This document shows, one piece after another, positions 34,893-44,155 of a stretch of DNA of 64,000 bases. The DNA lies in NCBI RefSeq assembly GCF_022682495.2, contig NC_071390.1:101998294-102062293 (forward strand). Direction: 5' to 3'. The position numbers and the translations under genes were made by a program. Positions within the stretch are counted from its first letter, which is position 1. Each line of letters starts with the position of its first letter. This DNA comes from Desmodus rotundus. Lineage: Eukaryota > Chordata > Mammalia > Chiroptera > Phyllostomidae. The notes under the pieces are model-generated. The model searched no databases, was not told the DNA's origin, and saw only the letters and a list, made by a program, of their open reading frames with translations.

Positions 34893-35095
34893 TTTATTTA
34901 AAAATTTATTTATTTTTAGAAAGAGGGAAAGAGAGGGAGAAAGGGAGAAAAACATCAATGTGTGGTTGCCTCTTGAGCGCCCCCTACTAGGGACCTAGCT
35001 AGAAACCTCAGGCATGTGCCCTGATAAGGAATCGAACTGGTGACCCTTTGGTTCAAAGGCTGGCATTCAATCCACTGAGCCACACCAGCCAGGGC
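34893..35095 (-). mobile_element. VES-type SINE, antisense, CASP6 intron 1
   Basis: The body ends GAGCCACACCAGCCAGGGC. The flanks GAGAAAAT at 34885-34892 and 35096-35103 form a short target duplication. Confidence 0.92.
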
Positions 35096-35103
35096 GAGAA
35101 AAT

Positions 35104-36239
35104 AAATTTTAATAAGGAAGATAACCTACATTTATAGCTTCCTATTCATTTGCAACCTGTTTAAACCGGACTCTTCACACTTTCTTGCTCCTTAAACTAA
35201 TTTAATTTTTACAAGTCACTCCTTCTTTCTCTTCACCTTTATTTGATATCTTTCCACATAATCCTACTGCCTTCCACCTGTTGATGACCTGGCCTTTCCA
35301 TGCTTTCTCTCCTTGGGCTCCACGGCCCCCTGAAGCCTGAGAAAGTGCAGCGGAGTTGGGATTGAAAGCCAGGCTGCCTGTGGATTCCAGTCTCTGCACT
35401 CTGTCACCTCACTACACCCTCTCCCACCAGAGAGACCATCTCTACCTTTCTAAACTGAGCGTTCATTTCTCCAAACTTCTTCATCATCTATTGTCATAGC
35501 CTTTATTTACTGCGGTACTTAAGGAATTTTACCCACACCCTCTATGAACAAATAATCCTATAATGAGTAACCCCTGTCAGCCTAGAACAAACTGGAAAAG
35601 GATGGGGTGGACAAAAAAAAGAGGGGGGCAATAGGGAGAAGGTAGAAGAAAGAATGTGATCAAAAGAATGGATGAGGAGGTGCTCTGCCTAATAGTCGGG
35701 CATCCGGGATCCCTGCCCTGGTTTTCCACCCTCCACCACAGGTTCCAAAATGGAAATGGCCACTGGACCCTGCACTGCCTGCCTAGGGCACTCCCTGAGT
35801 AACCTTATTATGACTTTCTACAACTTGCCTTTGGGGCAAGGCTTGTTCTGTGCAGCAAAGAATAAAAAGCTCTGAAATAAAGGCACCCTGAATGAAATAG
35901 CAGCACATCAACTTAAAAAAAAATAAACCTTATCAGTAATTTAATTAATAAGCGACATTGAAGAACGTTCTAAAGTACACGTTCAGCAGTTGATTATTTT
36001 GTAGAGACAAGCTGCTGTGGTTTTAACTCAGACCCACAGTTGCAGGTTTTCTGGATGCAGGAGAGGGTTCCGATTCTCGGCTCAGTACCCGTCAAGGCCT
36101 GGCTTTGTCTCCAGGTTAGCCCAGCCACAACAGGGGCCGGCCGGTCGGGCAGGCTTCCACTACTACTGCAGGCAACCTCTTCTGTAACTTTCCTTAGAAC
36201 TGAGAAAACAAAACCGGATCCAACCTCCAAAAGTTAACT
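35104..36239. other. CASP6 intron 1 up to the CpG region, nothing recognised
   Basis: No named repeat. Short open frames lack motifs. Confidence 0.45.
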
Positions 36240-36800
36240 TTTGTTGGCCAGGCACGGGGGAAGCCGGGACCGCGGGAGCAGCCTGTTACCGTTTACGTGG
36301 CCCGGCGCCCTGAAAGCGCTCCCCTCCGGAGGACAAAAAGAGGCGGGGCCCGCCCAGGAAAGAGGCGGCAGCGAGGTGCCTGCGTTGTTTTCCTTAACAA
36401 AAAGCTACACTGCCCCGATCGGACCTGAGCGCTTCCCTGCAGGACCCGCAACTTCCTCCGGCTGCCCAGCAAAGCCGGGAAACCCCGCGCCCCAGAGAAC
36501 CCCTACCTGCCAGGCCAGCCTCTCGGGGCCCCGGTACGAAGCTCATCGCGGCCCGAACGCAGCGTCCACTCCCGGGAGGGCTCTGCTTCCTAGAGCCAGA
36601 CCGCGGCACCGCCTCTTCCTCCACCCTCCCCACCCCGGCCAGTGCCTCCGCACAGTTAGGGCTCCTTCCCTCCCTCTGGAGCCCGCAGGGCCTAGAGCGC
36701 TGCGGGGCGGGGCGGGGAGCGCAGTCTGGGCTGCCGGGCCTTAGAGACCGACTGGCTTTCGGGCAAGTCCGGCCCCCACCCAGAGGCCGTAGGGCGGCCC
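36240..36800 (-). promoter_or_regulatory. CpG-rich promoter region of CASP6
   Basis: The segment is strikingly rich in CpG and G+C compared with its flanks (for example 36260-36310 and 36690-36720, with GGGGCGGGGCGGGG at 36704-36717). It surrounds the CASP6 start codon and has no TATA box at a clear position, so it looks like a housekeeping CpG-island promoter. The long open frames on both strands here reflect the base composition. Confidence 0.8.
36507..36546 (-). CDS. CASP6: CASP6 coding exon 1 (start codon)
   Basis: ATG is at 36546-36544, followed by SFVPGPREAGLA, and the exon ends GCAG/GTAGGG. It has 40 coding bases, leaving one base for the split Gly14 codon. The N-terminal dozen residues differ from the human prodomain, which is expected because this part is poorly conserved. 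The start was chosen because it puts Asp of TETD at residue 23, as in human caspase-6. It lies in a CpG-rich segment. Confidence 0.85.
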
Positions 36801-37009
36801 AAGTAGAAAGCCCCAGGCGAAGATCACCTGCGAAGAGCTGAGGCTCCCTCAAGCCCACCCCAAACATTTGCTCTTCCTGACTCGCGTAAAGGTGAAGGAA
36901 GTGTGTCTTCGTGTTTCAGATTGTGAACCCTTAGGACTAAGAAGAGCTCCTGGAGGTTAACTGGGCCCAAACAATAGAGCCCAGCAGCCATTTCTGCAGA
37001 GGTCCCCCC

Positions 37010-37220
37010 AGGGGTGTCCAACATTTTGGCATCTCTGGGCCACACTGGAAGAGTTGTCTTCGGTCACACATTAAATACACAAACACTAATGAAAACTGAT
37101 AAGCAAAAAAAAAAAGTTTTAAGTAAATTTACGATTTTGTGTTGGGCCACATTCATAGGCCCCTTGGGTTGCATGGCGCTCCCCACCCCCTCCCTATGCC
37201 TCAGGTTGTACACTCCCGCT
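37010..37220 (+). repeat. Dispersed mammalian repeat, family unassigned
   Basis: GGTGTCCAACATTTTGGCAT, CTCTGGGCCACACTGGAAGA and GTTGGGCCACATTCATAGG resemble a common mammalian interspersed repeat, probably a DNA transposon. I could not name the family. Confidence 0.45.
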
Positions 37221-37229
37221 AAGTAACCT

Positions 37230-37645
37230 GCCAGTCTAACGCTGTGCAGCGGGAGCCAGCAGGAGTCCTGTTTAAACCAATAGGACTGAGGCTTTGCTCA
37301 TCCAATTGAAGCTCACAGGTTTGACCAATCAGGGGCTAGAGGCGGGGACTTCTGTCTATATAAACCATCTCCTAGCTGGTCCCGATGCTTGGCATGACAC
37401 CAAAGACCTGAGTCTGTGTTCCCTGGGCTGAAACAGAAGGCAGTGATGGAGTGGGGCGGTACAGACCTCAGACTCCTCGCAGCCCTTCTGTTTTCGCAGA
37501 GGTGCTCTTGCACTATTGAGCTGTTCCACAGCAGGGCCACGTGCTGTGGAACAGCACTAAAGATTGCTTCTTCACCACACTGACCTTGTTGGCATTTGAA
37601 TTGGCACTGACCATGCGCTGACAACGTGTAGGGCTTTCACCAGTG
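37230..37645 (+). mobile_element. Solo LTR of an ERV family, sense (copy A)
   Basis: Promoter-like layout: CCAAT at 37277, 37302 and 37325, GAGGCGGGGA at 37339-37348, and TATATAAA at 37357-37364. ACCAATAGGACTGAGGCTTT and TTGTTGGCATTTGAATTGGC match the antisense LTR at 40.7-41.4 kb (ACCCAATAGGATTGAGGCTTT-like and TTGTTGGCATTGAATTGGC). No viral internal region adjoins it. It is shorter than copy B, so internally deleted. Confidence 0.75.
37520..37555. repeat. 14-bp perfect inverted repeat in LTR copy A
   Basis: GCTGTTCCACAGCA and TGCTGTGGAACAGC pair perfectly around the 8-nt loop GGGCCACG. In copy B the corresponding site is not a perfect hairpin. Confidence 0.9.
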
Positions 37646-37899
37646 CAAGTTACTTTATAGGATTTATAGTAATTTATTTTAAATGTTGTGTGCATATGGG
37701 ATGTGGGCCAAAGTAAACTAGAGGCCACTGCAGGATTTTCACATCTGGCTCTTGTAGGTAGAGCTAGTGAAAAGCTGACATATTTAAGTGAAGTATTTTA
37801 AAATAGAACAGAGCAACCATTCCAGAGGAGCGGTTTGCATGTCTTGCTCCTACAACCTTTGCAAAGTTTGAACTAGGCAAAATAATACTGTCTTACAAA

Positions 37900-38320
37900 C
37901 AACTATAAAGCTAACAGGAAAGCAGGTATCCTGACCATGAAGACTAATGGTTACGGACATTCCTTAAAATCCATAACCAGAGAAATGGTGAGTCATAATC
38001 TTTTTGCTCGTGGAGTGTCTTGCTGATGTTGATGGAAACACTGTCTGCAAAGCACAGTAACACAAAGTGCAATAAAATGAAGACTGCCTATGTAGCTAAC
38101 AAGTAATACAGCTTGGTAACACCAATAGAAAAGTCCTTCCTTCTATTCATATAATTATTTTTCTTCCTTTTCTCATAAAAACACCATTGCCTTTGCCCTG
38201 AAATTGGAACACAATTTGGGCTTCCGCCTGAATCTATGCTCCCGATTACAATTCTACGATCTCAAATAAATGCTTGTTGCCTCTCACTTTGGCTTATTAT
38301 TTTTAAGTGAACAAGCTGTT
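37900..38320 (+). mobile_element. Possible LTR 3' part
   Basis: TCAAATAAATGCTTGTTGCC followed by TCTCACTTTGGCTTATTATT has the AATAAA/R-U5 look of an LTR. The 5' limit is a guess. Confidence 0.4.
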
Positions 38321-39180
38321 GACTATCCTATCACCAAAATAATTTATTTGGGAAAAATAAAGAATTTCAGTCTGCTGCATGCAGGCATGGTGAGCCACAG
38401 GCACGCACTTAACTGGACCAAGACGGAGAAGGAACTTTGAAAGGGAAGAGAAAGTTAAGGAGAGGGGCTGTTACATCCATAGAGCTCTGTTATGAACAGA
38501 GTTCTTCCTGTGGGGTTATGAGATAACAGAGTACACAACTTCACCCGTAAGCCCTAGCTCCTCACACAAACCCTTATGATTGACTGTCTGGTTAGGTCTC
38601 TGTCATAATCTTTATCAAAGCTAATTTGGGGAAGGAATCATGCAGAAACTGGGAGCCAGGACTCTGGGGTTCTATAGATTATGGATTGTCTCGAGTCAAA
38701 GCATGTTGTCCTCACACATAAAATGCTGCTCAGTGCGCAAATCGGTGTGATGAAGCACTCAATGTTGCCTTCAACTGAGCACCTCCTTGAGTGATTGGCT
38801 ATTGTGTGAATTTGCTTCAGTTACAACTCTTTAAGACTGAACGAAAAGGTGGCCTTATCTTTTGTTAAGTCTTTTGGGCCTTGTCATTTAAAAAGTAACC
38901 AACTTCACAGTGGGAAAAAATGTGTTAAGGCACAATTTCTAATACATTAAAATAGCTATAAGGGATATTTAAGAAACAAGGAAGGGGTCAGTCTGTCCTC
39001 TATAAATGTTACCCCATTATTGGGGAGAAAAAAAAATGTAACTTGATAATCACATGTGCTTGTGGTTCAAAAATCATGCTTGCTCAGTACATGGAATATG
39101 AAATCAAAGGAGAAGGATTTTACTCACCCCATGCTATTCACTGTTCATTTCATTGAAAGCATAAAAGATTTCCAGCAATT
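38321..39180. other. Intergenic, CASP6-PLA2G12A, nothing recognised
   Basis: No gene motif or named repeat was found. Confidence 0.45.
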
Positions 39181-39405
39181 GCTCAGGCTGGGTGGTTAAG
39201 TGGGTTGGGGTGTTGTCCTGTACACCAAAAAAAGGTTGCAGGTTCCATCCCTGGTCAGGGCACATACCTAGGTTGCAAGTTTGATCCCCGGTCCAGGCAC
39301 ATATGGGAGGCAACTGATCGATGTTTCTTACATTGATGTTTCTCTCTCTCCCCCTCTTCCTCTCCCTGTAAAATCAATAAACATGTCCTCATGTGAGGAT
39401 TTAAA
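39181..39405 (+). mobile_element. VES-type SINE, sense, older subtype
   Basis: CAGGCTGGGTGGTTAAGTGG is followed by box-B-like GGTTCCATCCCTGGTCAGG, CTGATCGATGTTTCTTACAT and a tail with AATCAATAAACATGTCCTCA, then TGTGAGGAT. The tail matches the antisense copy at 6.5-6.7 kb. Confidence 0.88.
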
Positions 39406-39439
39406 CTTTTTTTCCAGAAATCATTATCTTAGCTACTAA

Positions 39440-39560
39440 TTGTTCAGTTAAGGCATAGAAGAGCAGTATCTCCCTCATACAGTTGTGGTGACAATTGAGT
39501 TAAATGACTGTACTCAGAACAGTGCCTGGCTTGTGGAGGGCTCAATAAATTATTTTTATT
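39440..39560 (+). repeat. MIR or L2 3' fragment, sense
   Basis: ACAGTGCCTGGCTTGTGGAG followed by GGCTCAATAAATTATTTTTA is the common end of MIR/L2-type repeats. Confidence 0.55.
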
Positions 39561-39927
39561 ACCATCTTACTATAATTGAAAGCAGAATTTGCCTTCTTTC
39601 GTTTTCCCTATTACCAAGCCCAGTTCCCTAGCATATAGGAGGTGTTCAAAAAATACTTATCCACTGTAGGAGATTCAAGCTTTCAGCATTCACACATAGG
39701 ACTTTATTCAGTTTGAATGTGTTGTCTGACCACCAGAGCTTCCCGTCCTGTTGCCTAATCTTCAGAGTCTCCTCTGCTTGAGTCCTGAAAACACCCCCTC
39801 TATAGGAGCGGAACCCCAAGTGGCTGACCTTCCACTTAGCTGGAAGGAGCAGATGAAAGGAATTTATTTTCTTACCCTAGGTATCTTGTTACCTTGTTAT
39901 ATTGCTTTTGTAGCATAAGTGGTTATA

Positions 39928-40055
39928 AGGAGGTGGGCAAAAGTAGGCTTACAGTTTTAAGTACACAAAACAGAGTTTATTCGTGTATTATTGTTTATTA
40001 ATTATTGTATTATTTTCCATAGGAACAACTGTAAACCTACATTTGCCCACCCCTG
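39928..40055. mobile_element. Palindromic MITE, copy 1 (TA-flanked)
   Basis: The 128-bp element runs from AGGAGGTGGGCAAAAGTAGG to CCTACATTTGCCCACCCCTG. The ends are inverted repeats of about 25 bp (GTGGGCAAAAGTAGGCTTACAG / CTGTAAACCTACATTTGCCCAC). It is flanked by TA on both sides, as for Tc1/mariner-type elements. It has no coding capacity. Confidence 0.85.
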
Positions 40056-40189
40056 TAAATTTTAAAGTAAGATTTTATTTTGTCTACCTTAAGACATATA
40101 CATACAAAGCATTTTGGGGTACTTTTTCAGAATTATAAATGTAGTGTTAGCCTTTTAAAGCAATAGCTATCCTGCCGGTAAAATTAGTG

Positions 40190-40335
40190 AGTGCCTGGAA
40201 CTGGGAAACAGGCTGCCTGAATTCTAATCCTGGCTCCACCAGCTTATTAGCTGTGAGACACTGGACAAGCAGTGCAATTTAACCATTCCCAGCTTCAGAT
40301 TCTTCTCTGTAAAACAGAGAGCAGCCTTACCTAAT
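40190..40335 (+). repeat. MIR-type SINE, sense
   Basis: GGCTGCCTGAATTCTAATCC, TTATTAGCTGTGAGACACTG and CAGCTTCAGATTCTTCTCTG follow the MIR consensus. Confidence 0.82.
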
Positions 40336-40421
40336 TCTTGAGCCAGTAACTGCAAAACTCCTAGAACCTACCCAGCTCACAGTAAGCTTTGCAGTGTGTT
40401 TTTAGCTACTGAAGATTACCT

Positions 40422-40615
40422 AGACCAGTTCTCAAACTATGGTCTCTGAGCCCATAGTATCAACATCATCTGGGAACTTATTAGAGACTCTGGAAACTTA
40501 TGGAATCAGACCTATTGAATGAGAAATTAGGTGTGGAGGGTCCAGCAGCACATTTTAACAAACCCTCCAGTGATTCTGCTGCATGCTCATGTTTGAGAAC
40601 CACCGAAATAGACTA
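40422..40615 (+). repeat. hAT-Charlie-type MITE
   Basis: CAGTTCTCAAACTATGGTCT on the left and GCTCATGTTTGAGAACCACC on the right are inverted ends. CAACATCATCTGGGAACTTA is a typical internal string. It belongs to the same general family as the relic near 56.65 kb. Confidence 0.65.
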
Positions 40616-40714
40616 ATTAGAATCCTACCAAGATCCCTTCCTTCTAAAAAAAGAAACCCCCCTCCCTCCAAAATCGTAGTATTCAAATAATTAAGATCTG
40701 CTGGAGATTCAAAG

Positions 40715-41420
40715 TGTCAACCGACGGTTGTTGTGCCAATTCAATGCCAACAAAATGCCCAATTGGGGTGCAGTGAAGAAGGAAACTTTATTCAGTGCAA
40801 AACAGCTCAACTGTGATACATACAGCACAGCTATGAAAACAGCGTGGCTGTGAGGCAGCCATGGGGCGAGGCCCCTCTCTGGCTAGGCACCTCCGCTTCT
40901 CCAAGGTGCGCCCTGTGCTGCCCTGTGCAGGTCTGCTTTGCGCAGTGCTGGTCTGTTCCACTCTATGCTGGCAAGACATCCTCCACATTTTATCTCAGCC
41001 AAGGAGACAACAGTCTTCAGATCCCGGTGGGAAGGGAAAGTGCACTCTCACAGCCAGAGGGGAGCTATTGGACAGACATCCTGGCCTCTGGTCCCTGATT
41101 TGTCCATCTTCATACAAATGAGACTCCAAATCCTCTCACTCAGTTTGACCCAAAAGGCACTGTCCTGATTTGTTACAATGGAGCTAGTTTTACAGGTCAG
41201 TGAAGATGCTTAAAAGGGGAAGGAGGACGGATATAGCCACAAAACTCTAATTGGATGGGGAAAGCCTCAATCCTATTGGGTGAAATAGGATTCCAGAAAC
41301 TCCTTTATAAGGACTGGCTCAGATGGCAGGCACAGTGCAGGCCTGCCGTTCAGGGCGGGCTTCTCCCTGGACTGCAGTTTGCCTGAAAGACCCCTGTGTA
41401 GAAAGGCTGCTAGACTGTTT
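40715..41420 (-). mobile_element. Solo LTR of an ERV family, antisense (copy B)
   Basis: Read on the minus strand it has CCAATAGG, CCAATT and ACAAATCAGGGACCAGAGG, and a polyadenylation signal AATAAA (plus strand TTTATT at 40787-40792). It ends TTGTTGGCATTGAATTGGCA. It matches copy A (37.2-37.6 kb) in all these blocks. No viral genes adjoin. The palindrome CAACCGACGGTTG lies at its end (40720-40732). Overlapping open frames here are accidental. Confidence 0.75.
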
Positions 41421-42585
41421 TTTTTTTGTTGTTTTTTTTTTTTTTTGAGCCCAGTTAAATGCCAGGAGCCATTCCTAGTAGGTATCTCCTTCCTCTGGGT
41501 TCACAAACGTTACCTGGATGGTTTGATTCTTCCCATAGGATGAACAATCAATTTTAGGGACTGTACTGATACTGTCACCTATCCTGCGAATGAAATCTAT
41601 AGGCCAAAATTAAATTCAGAGATAATTTAAAAACTTCAAATTTTGGTCTTTTTTTCAATGCTACCTCACTATACCTTCAACTTTTTCCTATATAAATTAT
41701 AGAAATATTAAATTTCTGATTCTGATTCCTACATTTAAAACTTGAGAGCCAACAAATGTTTGAAAAGTTGTCACAAGGAGGCTTTGAAAAAGTTTGGGGA
41801 AACCTAATAAGGCTGAGGCAGACAAACTTACTGTGGCTTGTCTGCAAAGATGATACTATTGATCCAGTTTTAGTTAGTTTTATTAAAAATTATTTTTCAT
41901 ATGCTTATAGCACTAGTCCATTCTTGCACTTTCATTTATGATTTGAGCAGGTGGCTGTTTTTGTAAGGTTAAGCAGAGACAAAAACCAGCAAATTGAAGG
42001 GACTACTTCAGGTACAGCCAGCCATTACACAAGCTTGAATAAATACACAGCAGGTAATTTCTGCAAATTCTGAACAATGCAATATAGTACATGTGGAATG
42101 CTCTTACCTGATAGATTTCATTCTACTCCCCGAAGTTACTGAAGTCAGTCTACTGAAGTCAGTCTATTGTTTTTACAGAAAGACTCCATTGTCTTCATTT
42201 TATTAAATGTTGTTCTTGTTTTGTACCAGGATAAAATAATGACCCTGTAATCTTGCACTTCTATAAATACTGAAAGAAATAACTCTGTGCTTAATTAGGG
42301 AGAAGTAGTTATGTTACTAAAACTTTTAAACTAGTGTTACCAGTCTAGTTAGGGCTTCAGTGAAGGAGACTGCTCCCTAAGATGTGCCTAGTTTGCTTTT
42401 GACCTCATAAGGAAATGAATACAGCCATGTCTGTTCCTGGAAGAAGTGTGTCAAAAGATTTTAGAGAGACGTGCGTTATTTGAAAGCAATGTAGTTTTAT
42501 TATTTTAAAATATCAATATCATATTTCTTGCAAAGAGCTACTAAAACTAGTTTTAGGGGTTGGTTTAAAAACTTTTTGGGTTTTT
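41421..42585. other. Intergenic, nothing recognised apart from T-runs
   Basis: A T-rich run at about 41418-41446 adjoins the LTR. A 14-bp direct repeat (TACTGAAGTCAGTC, twice, near 42137-42165) is visible. No gene. Confidence 0.45.
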
Positions 42586-42800
42586 GTCCTGGCTGGTGTG
42601 GCTCAGTGGATTGAGCACTGGCCTACGAAACAAAAGGTTGCCAGTTCGACTCCTGGTCAGGACACATGCCTGCGTTGTGGGCCAGGTCACCCACCGATTA
42701 GGGCGATGCCAGAGGCAACCGATTGATGTTTCTCTCACACACCCGTATTTCTCTCCCTCCCTTCCCCTCTTTCTGAAAATAATTAAAATCTTTAAAAAAT
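42586..42800 (+). mobile_element. VES-type SINE, sense
   Basis: TCCTGGCTGGTGTGGCTCAG starts the element; box B is GCCAGTTCGACTCCTGG. The 3' part is CCGATTGATGTTTCTCTCAC with a TC-rich stretch and an A-tail. Confidence 0.93.
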
Positions 42801-42973
42801 TATTTTTTGCTTTTTTAAAATGAATTTACTCTGTGGATAGGGAAAATACCATCTTTAAAATCTAAATATATGCCCCATGGTACAGGATTCAAGTGAAAAC
42901 ATCAACATAAACTCAAATACATGTATATTTATGTACACAGATAATTTTTGGTATGTACATGTTGACATACATA

Positions 42974-43094
42974 CAGGAAGGGGCAAAAGTAGGTTTACAG
43001 TTGAGAGTACATGAAAAAGAGTTTACTCTTGTATTACTATTTATTAATTACTACATTATTTTCCATGTGAACCGTAAACTTACTTCTGAACCTG
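42974..43094. mobile_element. Palindromic MITE, copy 2 (TA-flanked)
   Basis: The element is 121 bp, from CAGGAAGGGGCAAAAGTAGG to GTAAACTTACTTCTGAACCTG, with TA on each side. The centre TATTTATTAATTACTACATT corresponds to TGTTTATTAATTATTGTATT in copy 1, so the two are the same family. Confidence 0.85.
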
Positions 43095-43329
43095 TATATA
43101 CTGCATAGTTCTCTTTGCTGGGAGGGTCCAGAAGCAGTGATACTCGGTAGCCACAAGCACATGCAGTGTCCAGATCTTGGTTTCTAAGTTCCATCAGAAA
43201 CCAATATCCAGTAAACGGAACCGAAGATGTTGACGTTAGGGCTGGGAATATACATGAACCTGGAGCAACTTTCGTACTTTCTTTCCAGAAACTACGGGAG
43301 TGCTCAAAACTCCAAAGGATGGGCATATC

Positions 43330-44155
43330 AGAGACCCAGGGGCCAACCTGACTTGACTCCCAATAGCCAAGCTAGAATGATTTAAGCAACAAAATAAACA
43401 TTATCCAGAGTATAAAAGAAGTATACATGAGTCCATATTGATATAAATAACTAAATAAATAAATGGGGGGGGGCGCAAATCTTTGTCACGATTTTCAAGC
43501 ACTACACATAGATATGCCCCCTTCCAGGGGGGAGAACATAATCTTGCCCACCCTCCACTTCCCAAAGACTGGACTTGATGACTGGCTTCCAAAGAACACA
43601 AGTACGGAAAGGGAAAATAGTACCTTTACAGTGGGGATAGCTAACAGACACTACTTTAACCAAGTATCTAAAGTTATCACATCAACTTGATAGTATTCAA
43701 CTCATATGACTTGATGAGAACCCTTCACGTCTGTGATTTTCCTCCTAAAACTCCATAACCACAGTCCAATCATGAGGAAAACATCAGACAAACCCAAATT
43801 GAGGGACATTCTACAAAACATCTGACCGGTAATTTTTAAAACTATCAAGTTTATGAAAAACAAGGGAAGACTGAGGAACCACCATAGACCAGAGGTTGAA
43901 CAGACATGACTAAATGCAGTGTGTTCTGGATTGGATCCTGAAAAGGAAAAGTGACATTAGTGGAACAGTTAGTGCAATCCAAGTAAAGTTGAATTTGATT
44001 AATAGTAATTACCAATATCGGCTTCTTAACAACTGTTTCATGGTTATGTTAAAATGTTAACATTAGGGGTAGGAAATATAGAGGAAGCCTTTACATTATT
44101 TTTTGCAACTTTTTTGGTAAATCTAAAATTATTCCAAGATAGTAAGTTTTTAAAA
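43330..44155 (+). mobile_element. L1M-type LINE 3' UTR fragment, sense
   Basis: CATGAGGAAAACATCAGACA, GAGGGACATTCTACAAAACA, GTGTTCTGGATTGGATCCTG and TGGTAAATCTAAAATTATTC are strings of older L1M 3' ends. There is no coding capacity. Confidence 0.75.

Larger units (their letters stand above)
21387..36546 (-). other. CASP6: CASP6 gene, complete coding region (seven exons)
   Basis: Caspase-6 is a cytosolic and nuclear cysteine protease of the executioner group. It cleaves after Asp (VEID-like sites; lamin A is a classic substrate). Exons on the minus strand at 36546-36507, 30749-30707, 30181-30035, 29273-29197, 27309-27134, 22463-22304 and 21622-21387 total 879 nt and read through as 292 residues plus stop. 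Visible sites in order: prodomain TETD23, Arg64, catalytic His121 (LSHGEGNH), catalytic Cys163 (QACRG), linker DVVD179 and TEVD193 autocleavage sites, Arg220 in the small subunit, Ser257, Cys264 and Cys277. The product should be catalytically competent. It appears to lack a final Asn present in the human protein. The gene is convergent with MCUB and co-oriented with PLA2G12A. Confidence 0.97.

Noticed and set aside
36241..36867. Long open frames on both strands at the CASP6 CpG region
   Set aside because: Only the short stretch ending at 36507 is supported by a splice donor and protein match. The rest follows from base composition.
40788..41168. Overlapping 66-86 codon frames in the LTR
   Set aside because: They lie in LTR copy B on both strands, with no protein motif.
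43051..43351. 91-codon minus-strand frame near 43.2 kb
   Set aside because: The sequence leads into an L1M 3' UTR, and no recognisable protein or splice context exists.
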